A DNA stretch of 64,000 nucleotides from Pseudomonadales bacterium (lineage in GTDB: Bacteria; Pseudomonadota; Gammaproteobacteria; Pseudomonadales; Azotimanducaceae): positions 1-64,000 of the forward strand of contig JAJECH010000033.1 in the NCBI GenBank assembly GCA_022822135.1, given 5' to 3'. A program made the translations under genes and the position numbers. How positions within the stretch are numbered: position 1 is the first letter of the stretch; each line of letters begins with the position of its first letter. Shown here piece by piece: positions 36,933-45,077 of this stretch. The notes below the pieces were generated by a model, which was not told the origin of the DNA, did not search any database, and saw nothing but the letters and a program-made list of their open reading frames with translations.

Positions 36933-36952
36933 GGCTTCGTGAGTCCGAAGCC
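36933..36952 (+). terminator. Small hairpin after dapD
   Basis: GGCTTCG (36933-36939) and CGAAGCC (36946-36952) form a perfect seven-base stem with a six-base loop directly after the dapD stop. No T-run follows, so terminator function is uncertain. Confidence 0.35.
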
Positions 36953-37060
36953 TGAACACTCACATAGGAACCTTCGCCCGCTACGATCGATGAACAGGAG
37001 TCCGCGCGGTTAGCTAGCGCATATAAAAAACGCGTTACAGCACGTGCTCGAAATGTGACA

Positions 37061-39241
37061 TTAGTTCGTTTCGTCGGATATTTCGTACTCGAGCAACACA
37101 CGACCGTCTCCGTTCAAAATCGAAACATGCAACCCTGACGTCTTAAACGCAGGGATGCGCAAGCCCCAATCTCTTTTACCAGGTTCGCCATGCGCGACTT
37201 CCAGTGGCTGAACGGTGTCGCGATATAGAAGCGTCCCAGAAGCTGTGTGAATCAACTGCAATTCGAACTCTGAGCCGCCGAACGAACGGGTAAACGGTGG
37301 CTTGTCAACAATCACAGCCTTTCGTAATACCCAGCCTTCAGACTCTGACTGGAACCCTATCAATGCCAAACTTCGTCCTTCAATAACGTCAAATCCAGCG
37401 ACGATCGGGTCAGGTGGTTCCGAAGCGGACACCGTTGTGCCGAAGCGACGGACGAAGTAGTCATTCGCGTTACCGTAGCTGTATTGGCTCGTGAAAGTCT
37501 CCAAGCAATATGACATCGTGTCATATACCTTCGTCGCCGCGAGTCCCGCTTGACCAATGGGTTGTCTTTTACGCATCAACCATCCACTCTCGGTTCCTAT
37601 CGATCCATCTGAATACGGGAAATTCGGGTCAGGATTCGCGTCCTCCCTCTCAGCCCCGCACGCAGGAGCATGCTTTAACGAAAGATTGTGCCCTACTTCA
37701 TGTGCAAACGTATTAGGTGAGCAAGTCTCACTTCGCTCCCCGGTAACACCAGCATTACCCGGAAGATGGGCTACACCACAGTTTCTAAGATCGGCCGGCC
37801 GGATGAAGATGCCGTGGAAAAACTCATCACGATCTCCTGATGTCACCCAACGATTAAAGACAGCATCGAGTGCGTCAAGGGGTTCGAATGGCTCTTCCGA
37901 CGTCATGTCGATTGTTTCGCCAACATTTACTGTGTGGGTACCGATAGGAAGCAATTCATAGAGCAAATCGACGTAAAAGCTCGTATCGCTCAAGTCCGGT
38001 TCACCGTGATTTGAACGGATCGGAAATAGAGTTAATCTCAGATGGGGTAATTCGACGATCTCTAGATTACTAATATCAAAAACGATGGTGTTGTTCGCCT
38101 CATTTCGCTGCGGAACTGCATCTTCAGGATCAATCCCTATCTGTAGTTCACCGAGAGAAGAAAGATCGTTCGACGCAACATCGAAAACGGTCCTTCGAAT
38201 GTAGTTAGTCCTCGTACCCGATAGGTTCGGTACCAAATTACTCACACGTATCAATTCGATCGTTACGTCGTTCGATGCATTAGAAGATTCAAGAGAGATG
38301 TCGATATCGCTTTCAACTTCAGATTCGAATGAGATCGTCACAAACATTTGCCGATTTGATCCCAGCCGCAGTGGTCGTTGAGCAAAGTAGTACAACGGAA
38401 CGACCTCGGCCTGCCATTCGTCGTCGACTAACGTGAATTCAACCTGATCAATCAGTGGTCCTTGATGAAATTGCGCTGTAATCGCTTGTATGTCTTCAAC
38501 AGTACAGGTCACCGACCATTCAACACGCTGGGATGCGCTACCCACTCGAATCTGAAGAGCAACGACGTGAACCCCAACATCAAGACATGCGTATCGGAGA
38601 CGGTTCTCAATGTCAGTTCCTGGAAGCGACGAGCCTGATGCGTTTGTAATTTGAAGGCGATCTGACTCCGCGGTGACTTCGTAATTCAAAGAGCTGGTTG
38701 ATTCGCCCGTTGTCTCAAAACTCCAAGTCAATGTGGTTAGCGCAGCTTCGTCTTGCTCAATGCGCACCTCCTCCAGGGGCATGAAAGTAATCTGCTCTTC
38801 CGTACACGCAATCGTCCAAGTCACGCTTTCAGATGCTGAGCCTACTGCAAATGTGATTTCTGCTTCAACGTTCCCAGCCGTTGAGCACGTAAAAGCAAGC
38901 TGTGTATTTATCGAGGTACCAGGTACGACACTCCCTGATCCCCCAGTGATCTGAACGCCGGATGTCGATGACGTGACCGTATAGCTCGTAGATGGGGCAC
39001 CCGCGACAGACGCACTGAAAGACCAGGTAATAGAGACTTCAGCCGATTGCCCGACTGACGAGGTCACTTCTCCAGGACTTGACGATACGTCTATCGAGTA
39101 AGTTATGTTTTGCGGTGGGGGTGGGGGTGGCTCGGGCGGTGGTGTCGTCGTGGAACCACCGCCGCCACCACACGCGACTATGATCGCGCCGATACTCAAA
39201 AGCGCAATTAGTCTTGAGCAAGACAGCAATATTCGCTGCAA
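37061..39241 (-). CDS. Zincin metalloprotease lipoprotein
   Basis: 726 residues. The signal ends in the lipobox IIVACG, followed by a Gly/Thr/Pro-rich linker (GGGGGSTTTPPPEPPPPPPQ). Two immunoglobulin-like repeats follow (each with a SGSVVPGT / SGSSLPGT turn and a paired cysteine). Then comes a beta-rich region and a metzincin-type catalytic domain with HEVGHNLSLKH (H514, E515, H518, H524) and a likely Met-turn at YDTMSYC. The C-terminus is a beta-sandwich. All zinc ligands are present. It probably acts at the cell surface on proteins; no exact peptidase family is assigned. Confidence 0.82.
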   Translation of the reverse strand: MQRILLSCSRLIALLSIGAIIVACGGGGGSTTTPPPEPPPPPPQNITYSIDVSSSPGEVTSSVGQSAEVSITWSFSASVAGAPSTSYTVTSSTSGVQITGGSGSVVPGTSINTQLAFTCSTAGNVEAEITFAVGSASESVTWTIACTEEQITFMPLEEVRIEQDEAALTTLTWSFETTGESTSSLNYEVTAESDRLQITNASGSSLPGTDIENRLRYACLDVGVHVVALQIRVGSASQRVEWSVTCTVEDIQAITAQFHQGPLIDQVEFTLVDDEWQAEVVPLYYFAQRPLRLGSNRQMFVTISFESEVESDIDISLESSNASNDVTIELIRVSNLVPNLSGTRTNYIRRTVFDVASNDLSSLGELQIGIDPEDAVPQRNEANNTIVFDISNLEIVELPHLRLTLFPIRSNHGEPDLSDTSFYVDLLYELLPIGTHTVNVGETIDMTSEEPFEPLDALDAVFNRWVTSGDRDEFFHGIFIRPADLRNCGVAHLPGNAGVTGERSETCSPNTFAHEVGHNLSLKHAPACGAEREDANPDPNFPYSDGSIGTESGWLMRKRQPIGQAGLAATKVYDTMSYCLETFTSQYSYGNANDYFVRRFGTTVSASEPPDPIVAGFDVIEGRSLALIGFQSESEGWVLRKAVIVDKPPFTRSFGGSEFELQLIHTASGTLLYRDTVQPLEVAHGEPGKRDWGLRIPAFKTSGLHVSILNGDGRVLLEYEISDETN

Positions 39242-39350
39242 CAGACACCTCTTTCTAACAAGCCAACACTCAGCATCTTTTCGGATGCCGTGGCTACGCC
39301 GTACGAGGCGTTAAATCCTCGTGAAATCTAACCGTGTACCGGCGAACCGG

Positions 39351-39572
39351 TTATTGAGTTGCTAGTTCCCCGATCAGAGCGTCTTCATTCGGGAAATCGC
39401 CCGTCTCGTGTTTGGAAAAGATCAGTCTCTCGTCCATACGCACATCGAAGATCCCGCCCGATCCTTCGAGCAACTCCGTCGTCGCACCTAGCTCTGACTC
39501 AAACTTGGCAGCCAAACTGACCGCCTTTGGTAGATAGCCTCAGGATGTGCAGTATTTAATCGTGATATGCAT
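39351..39572 (-). CDS. SelW/Rdx-family selenoprotein with in-frame TGA (CxxU)
   Basis: Reading through one TGA (39542-39540, codon 11) gives a complete 73-residue protein from ATG 39572 to TAA 39351. It begins MHITIKYCTSUGYLPKAVS and continues FESELGATTELLEGSGGIFD, VRMDERLIFSKHETGDFPNE, ending in ALIGELATQ. This is the whole Rdx/SelW fold: the YC-x-x-U/C redox motif directly after the first strand, the GG-F-V strand, a lysine-containing strand and the G-FP end. Vertebrate SelW also has a YC-x-x-UGY motif at this place. No other stop interrupts the frame, and a SECIS-like hairpin follows the TGA. It likely has a thiol-redox role. The alternative is a nonsense mutation at a cysteine codon. The ribosome binding site is weak. 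No selABC or selD genes are in the window. Confidence 0.8.
39507..39542 (-). promoter_or_regulatory. Candidate bacterial SECIS element
   Basis: Directly after the TGA the RNA can fold with CCAAA (39530-39526) pairing to TTTGG (39516-39512), an apical loop GGCGGTCAG, and a lower GGC/GCC pairing (39539-39537 with 39509-39507). The loop holds GGUC 18-21 bases after the TGA, close to the position of the SelB-contacting GGU in known bacterial elements. The stem is short and has an asymmetric internal loop. The fold was done by eye. Confidence 0.5.
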
Positions 39573-39749
39573 AACTGAGTTCGTGTGTATTTCCGACAAT
39601 CATACTTTGCGTACGATGCTTTCGGCGATCAACTGACACGGGAACGCTCCACGACATGTGATAGCGAATAGCGAAATCCTTGCGCACGTCTTTCAGTCAA
39701 ATCACCCGTCAAGACGACACAATCGGTACCTAAAAACAACGAAAATTGA

Positions 39750-40097
39750 CATCCTCCTCGACCTAAAGAACGAGGATTCCTACCGCGCTCAAGCATGACA
39801 TGGTGCCATTGCTTGAGTCGCCTCAGTGGGTTCCTGCTGCTGACGACTATTGTCGTTCACTTCACAGGCGAACCGGGCATGCCCTGCCCTTTGAACATTA
39901 ATTCCACCGACAACGAAGGTATGACCTTCAAAGCACCCGCAGAGTGCCTCTCTCTCGCTAATCGTCTGCTTGGTTTTCGTCAGACGCGTCGTGCGAAATT
40001 CTTTGACGAAGCCTCTTTAGGTGCATCACAATCTTACAAAAATATCATACATTGCGCCTTATATCCCCGACCTGAACGACGGGGCTTTACGGCGCGT
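39750..40097. mobile_element. IS200/IS605-derived element without transposase (MITE/PATE-like)
   Basis: The left end reads ATCCTCCTCGACCTAAAG... then GAGGATTCCTACCGCGCTCA, and the right end CCTTATATCCCCGACC... then CGGGGCTTTACGGCGCG. These are decayed copies of the subterminal palindromes characteristic of IS605-group (tnpB-carrying) elements, with imperfect stems (CCCCG/CGGGG at the right end, ATCCTC/GAGGAT at the left). Only about 350 bases lie between them, with no tnpA or tnpB, so this is an internal-deletion derivative. Boundaries are approximate. Confidence 0.65.
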
Positions 40098-40153
40098 TAG
40101 GTAAACGAGCGGTGTCAAAATAGCGTTCTGAACTATTTAGTCCTCACACTACA

Positions 40154-41146
40154 TTGACGAATTTAAGCTTGAATATCTGTATTTACGGAGCGGGTGCCAT
40201 CGGATGCTGGTTCGCGGCCCGCCTTCTAAGCCACGGGTACAACCCGAATCTCGTTGCGCGTGGCGCTCACCTTGACGCCTTGAAGCACGATGGATTAAAG
40301 ATTACAGAAGCAAACGAGAAACGTTCGTTTCAAGTCAACGCGTTTGGTGCACAGGATAGTCTGCCTGCTCAAGATTTAATCATCGTGACACTGAAAGCAC
40401 ATTCCATCACGTCCGCACTGGATCATCTCACAAGCTTGCTCCATGAAGATACCGCAGTGCTATTCGCAATAAATGGTGTACCTTGGTGGTTTTTCTATGG
40501 ATTAGATTCTGGACTACCTGAGCAACCACTGCTGAGCGTAGATCCGGAAGGTCGCATTTGGAATGAAGTCGGTCCAAATCGAGCAATCGGGTGCGTTCTC
40601 TACCCGGCCGCTGAACTGCTTGCACCCGGTGTTGTAAAGCATGTATCAGGGAATCGCATCAGCATTGGGGAACCTAAATTAAGTACCTCAGAACGTACTG
40701 AGAAAGTCGCCAAGATTCTCTCGGATGCTGGGTGCCGCACCTCGGTACGACGAGACATTCGAAATGAAATCTGGATCAAGTTGTGGGGAAACGTAGCGTT
40801 CAATCCGTTAAGCGTGCTTACCGGTGCTACATTAGATCGACTGGCAACTGAGCCAGGTACTCAGTTCATCGCGACTCGACTAATGGAAGAAATGCAAGCG
40901 ATTGCCGAACACTACGGCGCGCGTTTCGGGATGACCATACCTAAAAGAATTGAAGGCGCTGCATCCGTAGGTGCTCATCGGACCTCGATGCTACAGGACT
41001 ATCTTCAAGGTAAGCCTCTCGAATCGAATGCAGTTTTGGATGGCGTACTAGAACTCGCAACTCTCGCGAATCTGGACGCGCCTACCATTCGCATGGTGCA
41101 GGGCATGTTGCATTCAAAGCTATTAACCGAACGATCTGACAACTAA
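40154..41146 (+). CDS. Ketopantoate reductase-like NADP-dependent dehydrogenase
   Basis: 330 residues, with a TTG start at 40154 (another TTG at 40169). The N-terminal Rossmann motif is ICIYGAGAIGCWFAARLLSHG. The ketopantoate reductase features KAHSI (catalytic lysine region), AINGVPWWFFYGLDSG, RNEIWIKLWGNVAFNPLSVL and the C-terminal SMLQDYLQGKPLESNAVLDG are all present. The family makes pantoate for CoA, but many environmental paralogues act on other 2-oxo acids. The NGVPWWF sequence is typical of the paralogue group, so I do not assign panE. It is followed 17 bases later by an LLM oxidoreductase gene with a good ribosome site. Confidence 0.8.
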   Translation: MTNLSLNICIYGAGAIGCWFAARLLSHGYNPNLVARGAHLDALKHDGLKITEANEKRSFQVNAFGAQDSLPAQDLIIVTLKAHSITSALDHLTSLLHEDTAVLFAINGVPWWFFYGLDSGLPEQPLLSVDPEGRIWNEVGPNRAIGCVLYPAAELLAPGVVKHVSGNRISIGEPKLSTSERTEKVAKILSDAGCRTSVRRDIRNEIWIKLWGNVAFNPLSVLTGATLDRLATEPGTQFIATRLMEEMQAIAEHYGARFGMTIPKRIEGAASVGAHRTSMLQDYLQGKPLESNAVLDGVLELATLANLDAPTIRMVQGMLHSKLLTERSDN

Positions 41147-41162
41147 CGATTAAGGAGACACA

Positions 41163-42098
41163 ATGGGTAAGGCTCATTTCGGCGTCACATTACCTCAAAT
41201 CAAACGACCTTGGGTCGCCACAAAAGATGCTGCCGAACTATTCGAAGGCCTTGGTTTCGATTCACTTTGGGTTTGTGACCACCTATACGGACCGCAAGCC
41301 AAACAGCTACCTATCATGGAGGCGTGGTCACTATTAGCGGCGGTCGCTGCTATTACCGAGCGCGTCGAGTTAGGCACATTGGTGACGCCCGCGGGCATGC
41401 GGAATCAAGCACAGCTTGGCAAAACGATCGCGTCAATTGACAACATCGCTGGCGGACGGGTGATTGCGGGACTCGGTGCAGGCTGGATGGAGAGTGAATT
41501 TGAGGATTTCGGTATGCCATTTCTAAGCGTCTCAGAACGCTTGAAACAATTACGTGAAACGATCGATCTTTTCGTTCAGATGTGGAAGGACGACAGTCCA
41601 GTCACCTTCAATGGCGAGTACGTAAACGCCTCCGAAGTCGTATGTCAACCATTGCCCGCTCGACGTGTGCCCATCCTCATCGGCGGTGCAGGCGAGAAAG
41701 TGACTCTCAGACTCGTTGCGGAAAAGGCTGACATGTGGAACAATCTGGCTGGTCATCAAGACAATCTAAAACACAAAGTCGATGTCCTAAAAGCACATTG
41801 CGATGCGGTCAATCGTGATTTCGACGATATCACGGTCAGTCAGCAGTGTCTCGTCACGATCGCTAGGACAGCAGAAGAAGCGGGACCCATGGCGGACAGT
41901 GCACAGAGGATTTTTGGTGGACACATGGGTAACCCAAAAGGCAACCTAGCGATCACGGGGACTGCTGAACAGTGCTGTGAGGCGATTCAGAAGCACATTG
42001 ACCTAGGCTGTACGATGTTTGTGATTGAGTTTTTCGGTAAAGATACGCGCGAACCCGCGCAACTGTTCAAAGAGGAAGTTATCCCCGAGTTCAGTTGA
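41163..42098 (+). CDS. LLM class flavin/F420-dependent oxidoreductase
   Basis: 311 residues, with AAGGAGACAC before the ATG. A luciferase-like TIM barrel: FGVTLPQIKRPWVATKDAAE, LGFDSLWVCDHLYGPQ, ERVELGTLVTPAGMRNQAQL, GRVIAGLGAGWMESEFEDFG, VPILIGGAGEKVTLRLVAEK. Family members use FMN or F420 in monooxygenase or reductase reactions; the substrate is unknown. It is in one transcript with the PanE-like reductase, which suggests a small catabolic operon. Confidence 0.85.
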   Translation: MGKAHFGVTLPQIKRPWVATKDAAELFEGLGFDSLWVCDHLYGPQAKQLPIMEAWSLLAAVAAITERVELGTLVTPAGMRNQAQLGKTIASIDNIAGGRVIAGLGAGWMESEFEDFGMPFLSVSERLKQLRETIDLFVQMWKDDSPVTFNGEYVNASEVVCQPLPARRVPILIGGAGEKVTLRLVAEKADMWNNLAGHQDNLKHKVDVLKAHCDAVNRDFDDITVSQQCLVTIARTAEEAGPMADSAQRIFGGHMGNPKGNLAITGTAEQCCEAIQKHIDLGCTMFVIEFFGKDTREPAQLFKEEVIPEFS

Positions 42099-42100
42099 CG

Positions 42101-42862
42101 TCAGCTACCTTTAACTCTCCGAACCCTATCGTTTTCACGCCAATCGGGGGTGGGAGACTCACACTCATGGCTTGCGTAGTGCGTCGATATTGAGCGACGA
42201 CATTCGCTCGTCAGGTTTCGACCAGAACCGTGCACTAACAAGGGATGGAAAAACACAGTATCGCCTGGTTCCATTTCTATGTGCACTCGCTCTAAACCCG
42301 ACGCATCTTTGATTCCATAGAACGCGAAATTCACGAAATCCCATTCAGGTAATTGGTGATCCAACGCACCTAAAAGATGTGATTTGGGGACAACCGCTAG
42401 GCAGCCATTGTCGCGGGTACATCGCGATATCGCGGTCCACGCTGCAACGATCTTCTCAGCTGGTCGCATCCGGAAGTAGCGTAGATCCTGGTGCAATGGG
42501 TGGCGTCCATCGACCTCTGGCGGTTTGTTAAACACGTTGGTGACCAGAGAATAAAGTTCATGTCCGATTAGATCATTCGCCGCAGCGAGTAGGTTTTGAT
42601 TTTCAACGTATGAGTAGAAACCCGGATCGTCCTCAAAGTTGAGCAGTTTGTTTACGCCGTACAAAGGATCGCTCGGTACGACCGCACCCTTAGCAACCAT
42701 TACGTCCTTCATTAACACCATTCCGCGTGATTGCGGTAGATGACCGTTTACGACCTCGACGAACCGTGTACTCCACTTCGCCAGCTCGCTTTCCTCGATC
42801 AGTTTTGGTAGCAATAGATATCCGTTCTCCGCATATGCTTCGATTTGATCAGGGTTAAGCAT
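42101..42862 (-). CDS. Phytanoyl-CoA dioxygenase (PhyH) family protein
   Basis: 253 residues from ATG 42862. An Fe(II)/2-oxoglutarate dioxygenase fold: iron ligands are in HPLHQDLRYFRMRPAEKIVA (H-x-D) and FFHPLLVHGSGRNLTSECRR (distal H, and R for 2-oxoglutarate). AWTAISRCTRDNGCLAVVPK is the usual central block. The substrate is unknown; PhyH members hydroxylate lipids, amino acids and secondary metabolites. Its start overlaps the end of a 51-codon upstream ORF, so translation is probably coupled. Confidence 0.87.
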   Translation of the reverse strand: MLNPDQIEAYAENGYLLLPKLIEESELAKWSTRFVEVVNGHLPQSRGMVLMKDVMVAKGAVVPSDPLYGVNKLLNFEDDPGFYSYVENQNLLAAANDLIGHELYSLVTNVFNKPPEVDGRHPLHQDLRYFRMRPAEKIVAAWTAISRCTRDNGCLAVVPKSHLLGALDHQLPEWDFVNFAFYGIKDASGLERVHIEMEPGDTVFFHPLLVHGSGRNLTSECRRSISTHYASHECESPTPDWRENDRVRRVKGS

Positions 42863-43010
42863 CAAACGACTTCGTTCTGTTGGATTTCACGAGCACCGTC
42901 AGAGTCCGCAACTTTTGTTCAGCAATCTGTCTAAGTTTTAACATACTATCAATTAGTCCTTCAGCGGTTATGCGAAAACCGCGCGTATGTAGAGGAGGGG
43001 TTACTTCCAT
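42855..43010 (-). CDS. Small ORF upstream of and overlapping the PhyH gene
   Basis: 51 residues from ATG 43010, seven bases after GGAGG, which is one of the best ribosome sites in the window. It reads MEVTPPLHTRGFRITAEG, then LIDSMLKLRQIAEQKLRTLT and VLVKSNRTKSFDA, ending eight bases inside the PhyH gene. No domain recognised. The strong ribosome site and overlap argue that it is translated, either as a small partner protein or as a coupling leader. Confidence 0.5.
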   Translation of the reverse strand: MEVTPPLHTRGFRITAEGLIDSMLKLRQIAEQKLRTLTVLVKSNRTKSFDA

Positions 43011-43108
43011 TGAGTTGCCTCCGTGTCCGCCAACCGAATCCACCGTCAAGTACGCTTCAATCCCGTGTCGGTTCAACTAGATTACTCGACACAGTCTCAA
43101 GATGCTCC

Positions 43109-43732
43109 ATGCAGTTCCACGTTGGAGTCTGGATGGTGGTGTCTGTATTAGTGTTCTCACCTGGAATCGAAGCCCAGTCGTCCGATAAATCGGACGAGAA
43201 TGCGGATACGTGCGACATTCAAATCGCACCGATTGACTCACAGCAATTGGCGGCAGATCCCGAACGGACAAAAGCGCGGATCATCGCTCGTATGCTTCAA
43301 GACATGGATCGATGCCTTGGACTAGAGCAATCTCGAATAGCGAGTGCGCAGCAAGTGGGAAATACAAATGGAACTCAGTCCGCTTCTCAAGAAGGTCAAA
43401 ACGCGTCGTCATCTGTTTCGTCAGCACAATCAGCTACATCGGCACAGTCAACATCCCAAGAAAGCCAAATTTCAGTTCAAGTCCATCCCGCCGACAGATC
43501 AGGTGAAGAACCTAACAGAACCGTGGTGAGCGATATTTTGAGAACTGTTACCAAAGTGCCGACATCGATTCAAAACAATACAAGTGTTTGGGACATTGAT
43601 TCTGACGATGAGCTTGTACTTGATGAATATGCGAAAACGCTTCACGAAGCCTATCTAGTCGAGACTGACCCAGTTTTGAAAGAAGCGCTCGGAAAAGAAC
43701 TGACTAATTACCTAAACAAGAATCAACGATGA
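43109..43732 (+). CDS. Secreted protein, first gene of the TolQ/VWA/PEGA operon
   Basis: 207 residues from ATG 43109. A signal peptide (MQFHVGVWMVVSVLVFSPGI) is followed by a short folded segment with two cysteines (DTCDIQIAPIDSQQ; MLQDMDRCLGLEQSR). A low-complexity Gln/Ser/Ala linker (SSSVSSAQSATSAQ) follows, and then a C-terminal helical part (DELVLDEYAKTLHEAYLVET). No family recognised. The stop overlaps the next start (ATGA). It opens a run of eight tightly packed genes that ends with two VWA proteins, so it is probably a periplasmic accessory subunit. Confidence 0.6.
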   Translation: MQFHVGVWMVVSVLVFSPGIEAQSSDKSDENADTCDIQIAPIDSQQLAADPERTKARIIARMLQDMDRCLGLEQSRIASAQQVGNTNGTQSASQEGQNASSSVSSAQSATSAQSTSQESQISVQVHPADRSGEEPNRTVVSDILRTVTKVPTSIQNNTSVWDIDSDDELVLDEYAKTLHEAYLVETDPVLKEALGKELTNYLNKNQR

Positions 43733-45039
43733 ATTTCATGGCTTCCGCTAAATACACCCGCTTCGCTCTAGGTTTCGTCACAGCTTATTTTTGCCTCAGC
43801 GTGTACGCCGTACCGGTAGGGCCTAAGCTGCCGGAAGAAGAACGCAAGCCGACTTCCTCATCCATAGGACCGACCTACGAACCTCTAGAGATTCCTGATT
43901 TGGACTTCGCAGTCGTCGTATTTGATCCACAACTCGATGCAAACGACGATCGAATGCGAGAGAAAGGCGTATGGCCCGAAGTTCGAAAAACCGAGAGCAT
44001 CCGTTCCGCATATCGCGTCAAGGAAGCAATTGATCGATTAAACCAGTTCAAGCAAGTGACCGTAGCGCCGTCTGCGGCCGTTAGTGCTGATCTTTATCTA
44101 CGTGGCAGGATATTAGAGTCCACGTCAGAAATCATGAAGATTCGCTGGAATCTCATTGACGCGCGTGGGTTCGAGTGGATCGATTGGAAAACGTCAGACC
44201 ATCGGGTTGCACTCGGTTGGCATCAACGTTTTTACGAACCCGGAAAAGACGCGTTTCAACCGCTATGGAATGAAATCGCCCGCGATGTCTACGATCGCTT
44301 GGAGTATTTCGCCAAGAACCATGCTGACACCATGAAGCAAAACGAGTCACGCAACAGTCGTGGACGCGCGCCTCGCTTGTCTCGACTTGAGGAGATCACC
44401 CATACTCGAGACTTGGTACTAGCTCGGTTCTTTGCACCGGATCTATATGGTGACGCCATCAGAGTAAATGATCGAGATCAGTGGACGATTACTTACCTTC
44501 CAGATCCAACCTCCGAGGAATGGCTACGTACTCAAGCTTTTGCGAGAAAGGACCAAGAAGTAGCGTCTCTCTATGACAGACACTACGCGGGATTCTTCGA
44601 TAAGGTAAATCCAGATTACGAAAAGTGGTTGAACGAGGTCTTCCCATATGCACGTGAAATGCGACTTGAGCAACGACGTTACAAAGTGGAACGTGCGGTT
44701 GGCGGTATTGTGCTAGCCGCCGCGGCTGTCGCGGCGGCAGATGCGGATTCTGCGGAAGCGCGTGACACTGCGCTTACTCTAGGTACCGCAGTCGGTGGTG
44801 GTTTGATACTCAAGAGTCTAATGGATCGTGCTGATTTCAAGGAGAACCTTGGACTGTTCGACGAGATGTCACAGAGCTACCATGACACGTTTGCGCCGGT
44901 CAATCTTGAGATTCAAGGTGAGACCGTCACTTTACAAGGGAAGGCAGCGGCACAGTTCGAACGTTGGCGACAAGTCGTACAAGAGCTTTACAGCCACGAG
45001 CAAACAGACGCATTCACGATACGTGTCGTGGACGAGTAG
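43729..45039 (+). CDS. Exported hypothetical protein with GNA1162-like N-terminus and a hydrophobic hairpin
   Basis: 436 residues. A signal peptide (RFALGFVTAYFCLSVYAVP) leads to a domain beginning DLDFAVVVFDPQLDAN, with SADLYLRGRILESTSEIMKI. This is reminiscent of envelope proteins that share the 'vavfd-p..l.vaG.i..S' strand pattern. The middle is charged and helical. Around residue 325-365 an Ala-rich hydrophobic stretch (GGIVLAAAAVAAADADSAEA, then LTLGTAVGGGLILKSLM) could insert in or lie on a membrane. The end is Asp/Glu-rich. The exact family is unknown. It is coupled to both neighbours and likely forms part of the same envelope complex. Confidence 0.55.
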   Translation: MNFMASAKYTRFALGFVTAYFCLSVYAVPVGPKLPEEERKPTSSSIGPTYEPLEIPDLDFAVVVFDPQLDANDDRMREKGVWPEVRKTESIRSAYRVKEAIDRLNQFKQVTVAPSAAVSADLYLRGRILESTSEIMKIRWNLIDARGFEWIDWKTSDHRVALGWHQRFYEPGKDAFQPLWNEIARDVYDRLEYFAKNHADTMKQNESRNSRGRAPRLSRLEEITHTRDLVLARFFAPDLYGDAIRVNDRDQWTITYLPDPTSEEWLRTQAFARKDQEVASLYDRHYAGFFDKVNPDYEKWLNEVFPYAREMRLEQRRYKVERAVGGIVLAAAAVAAADADSAEARDTALTLGTAVGGGLILKSLMDRADFKENLGLFDEMSQSYHDTFAPVNLEIQGETVTLQGKAAAQFERWRQVVQELYSHEQTDAFTIRVVDE

Positions 45040-45077
45040 AGCGACCGATCTAACATCTCGATCAGGCAGAACCTAAC

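Noticed and set aside
39795-40100. A 101-codon plus-strand gene inside the IS605-derived element
   Set aside because: It runs through the element's palindromic right end, has no ribosome site and no motif.
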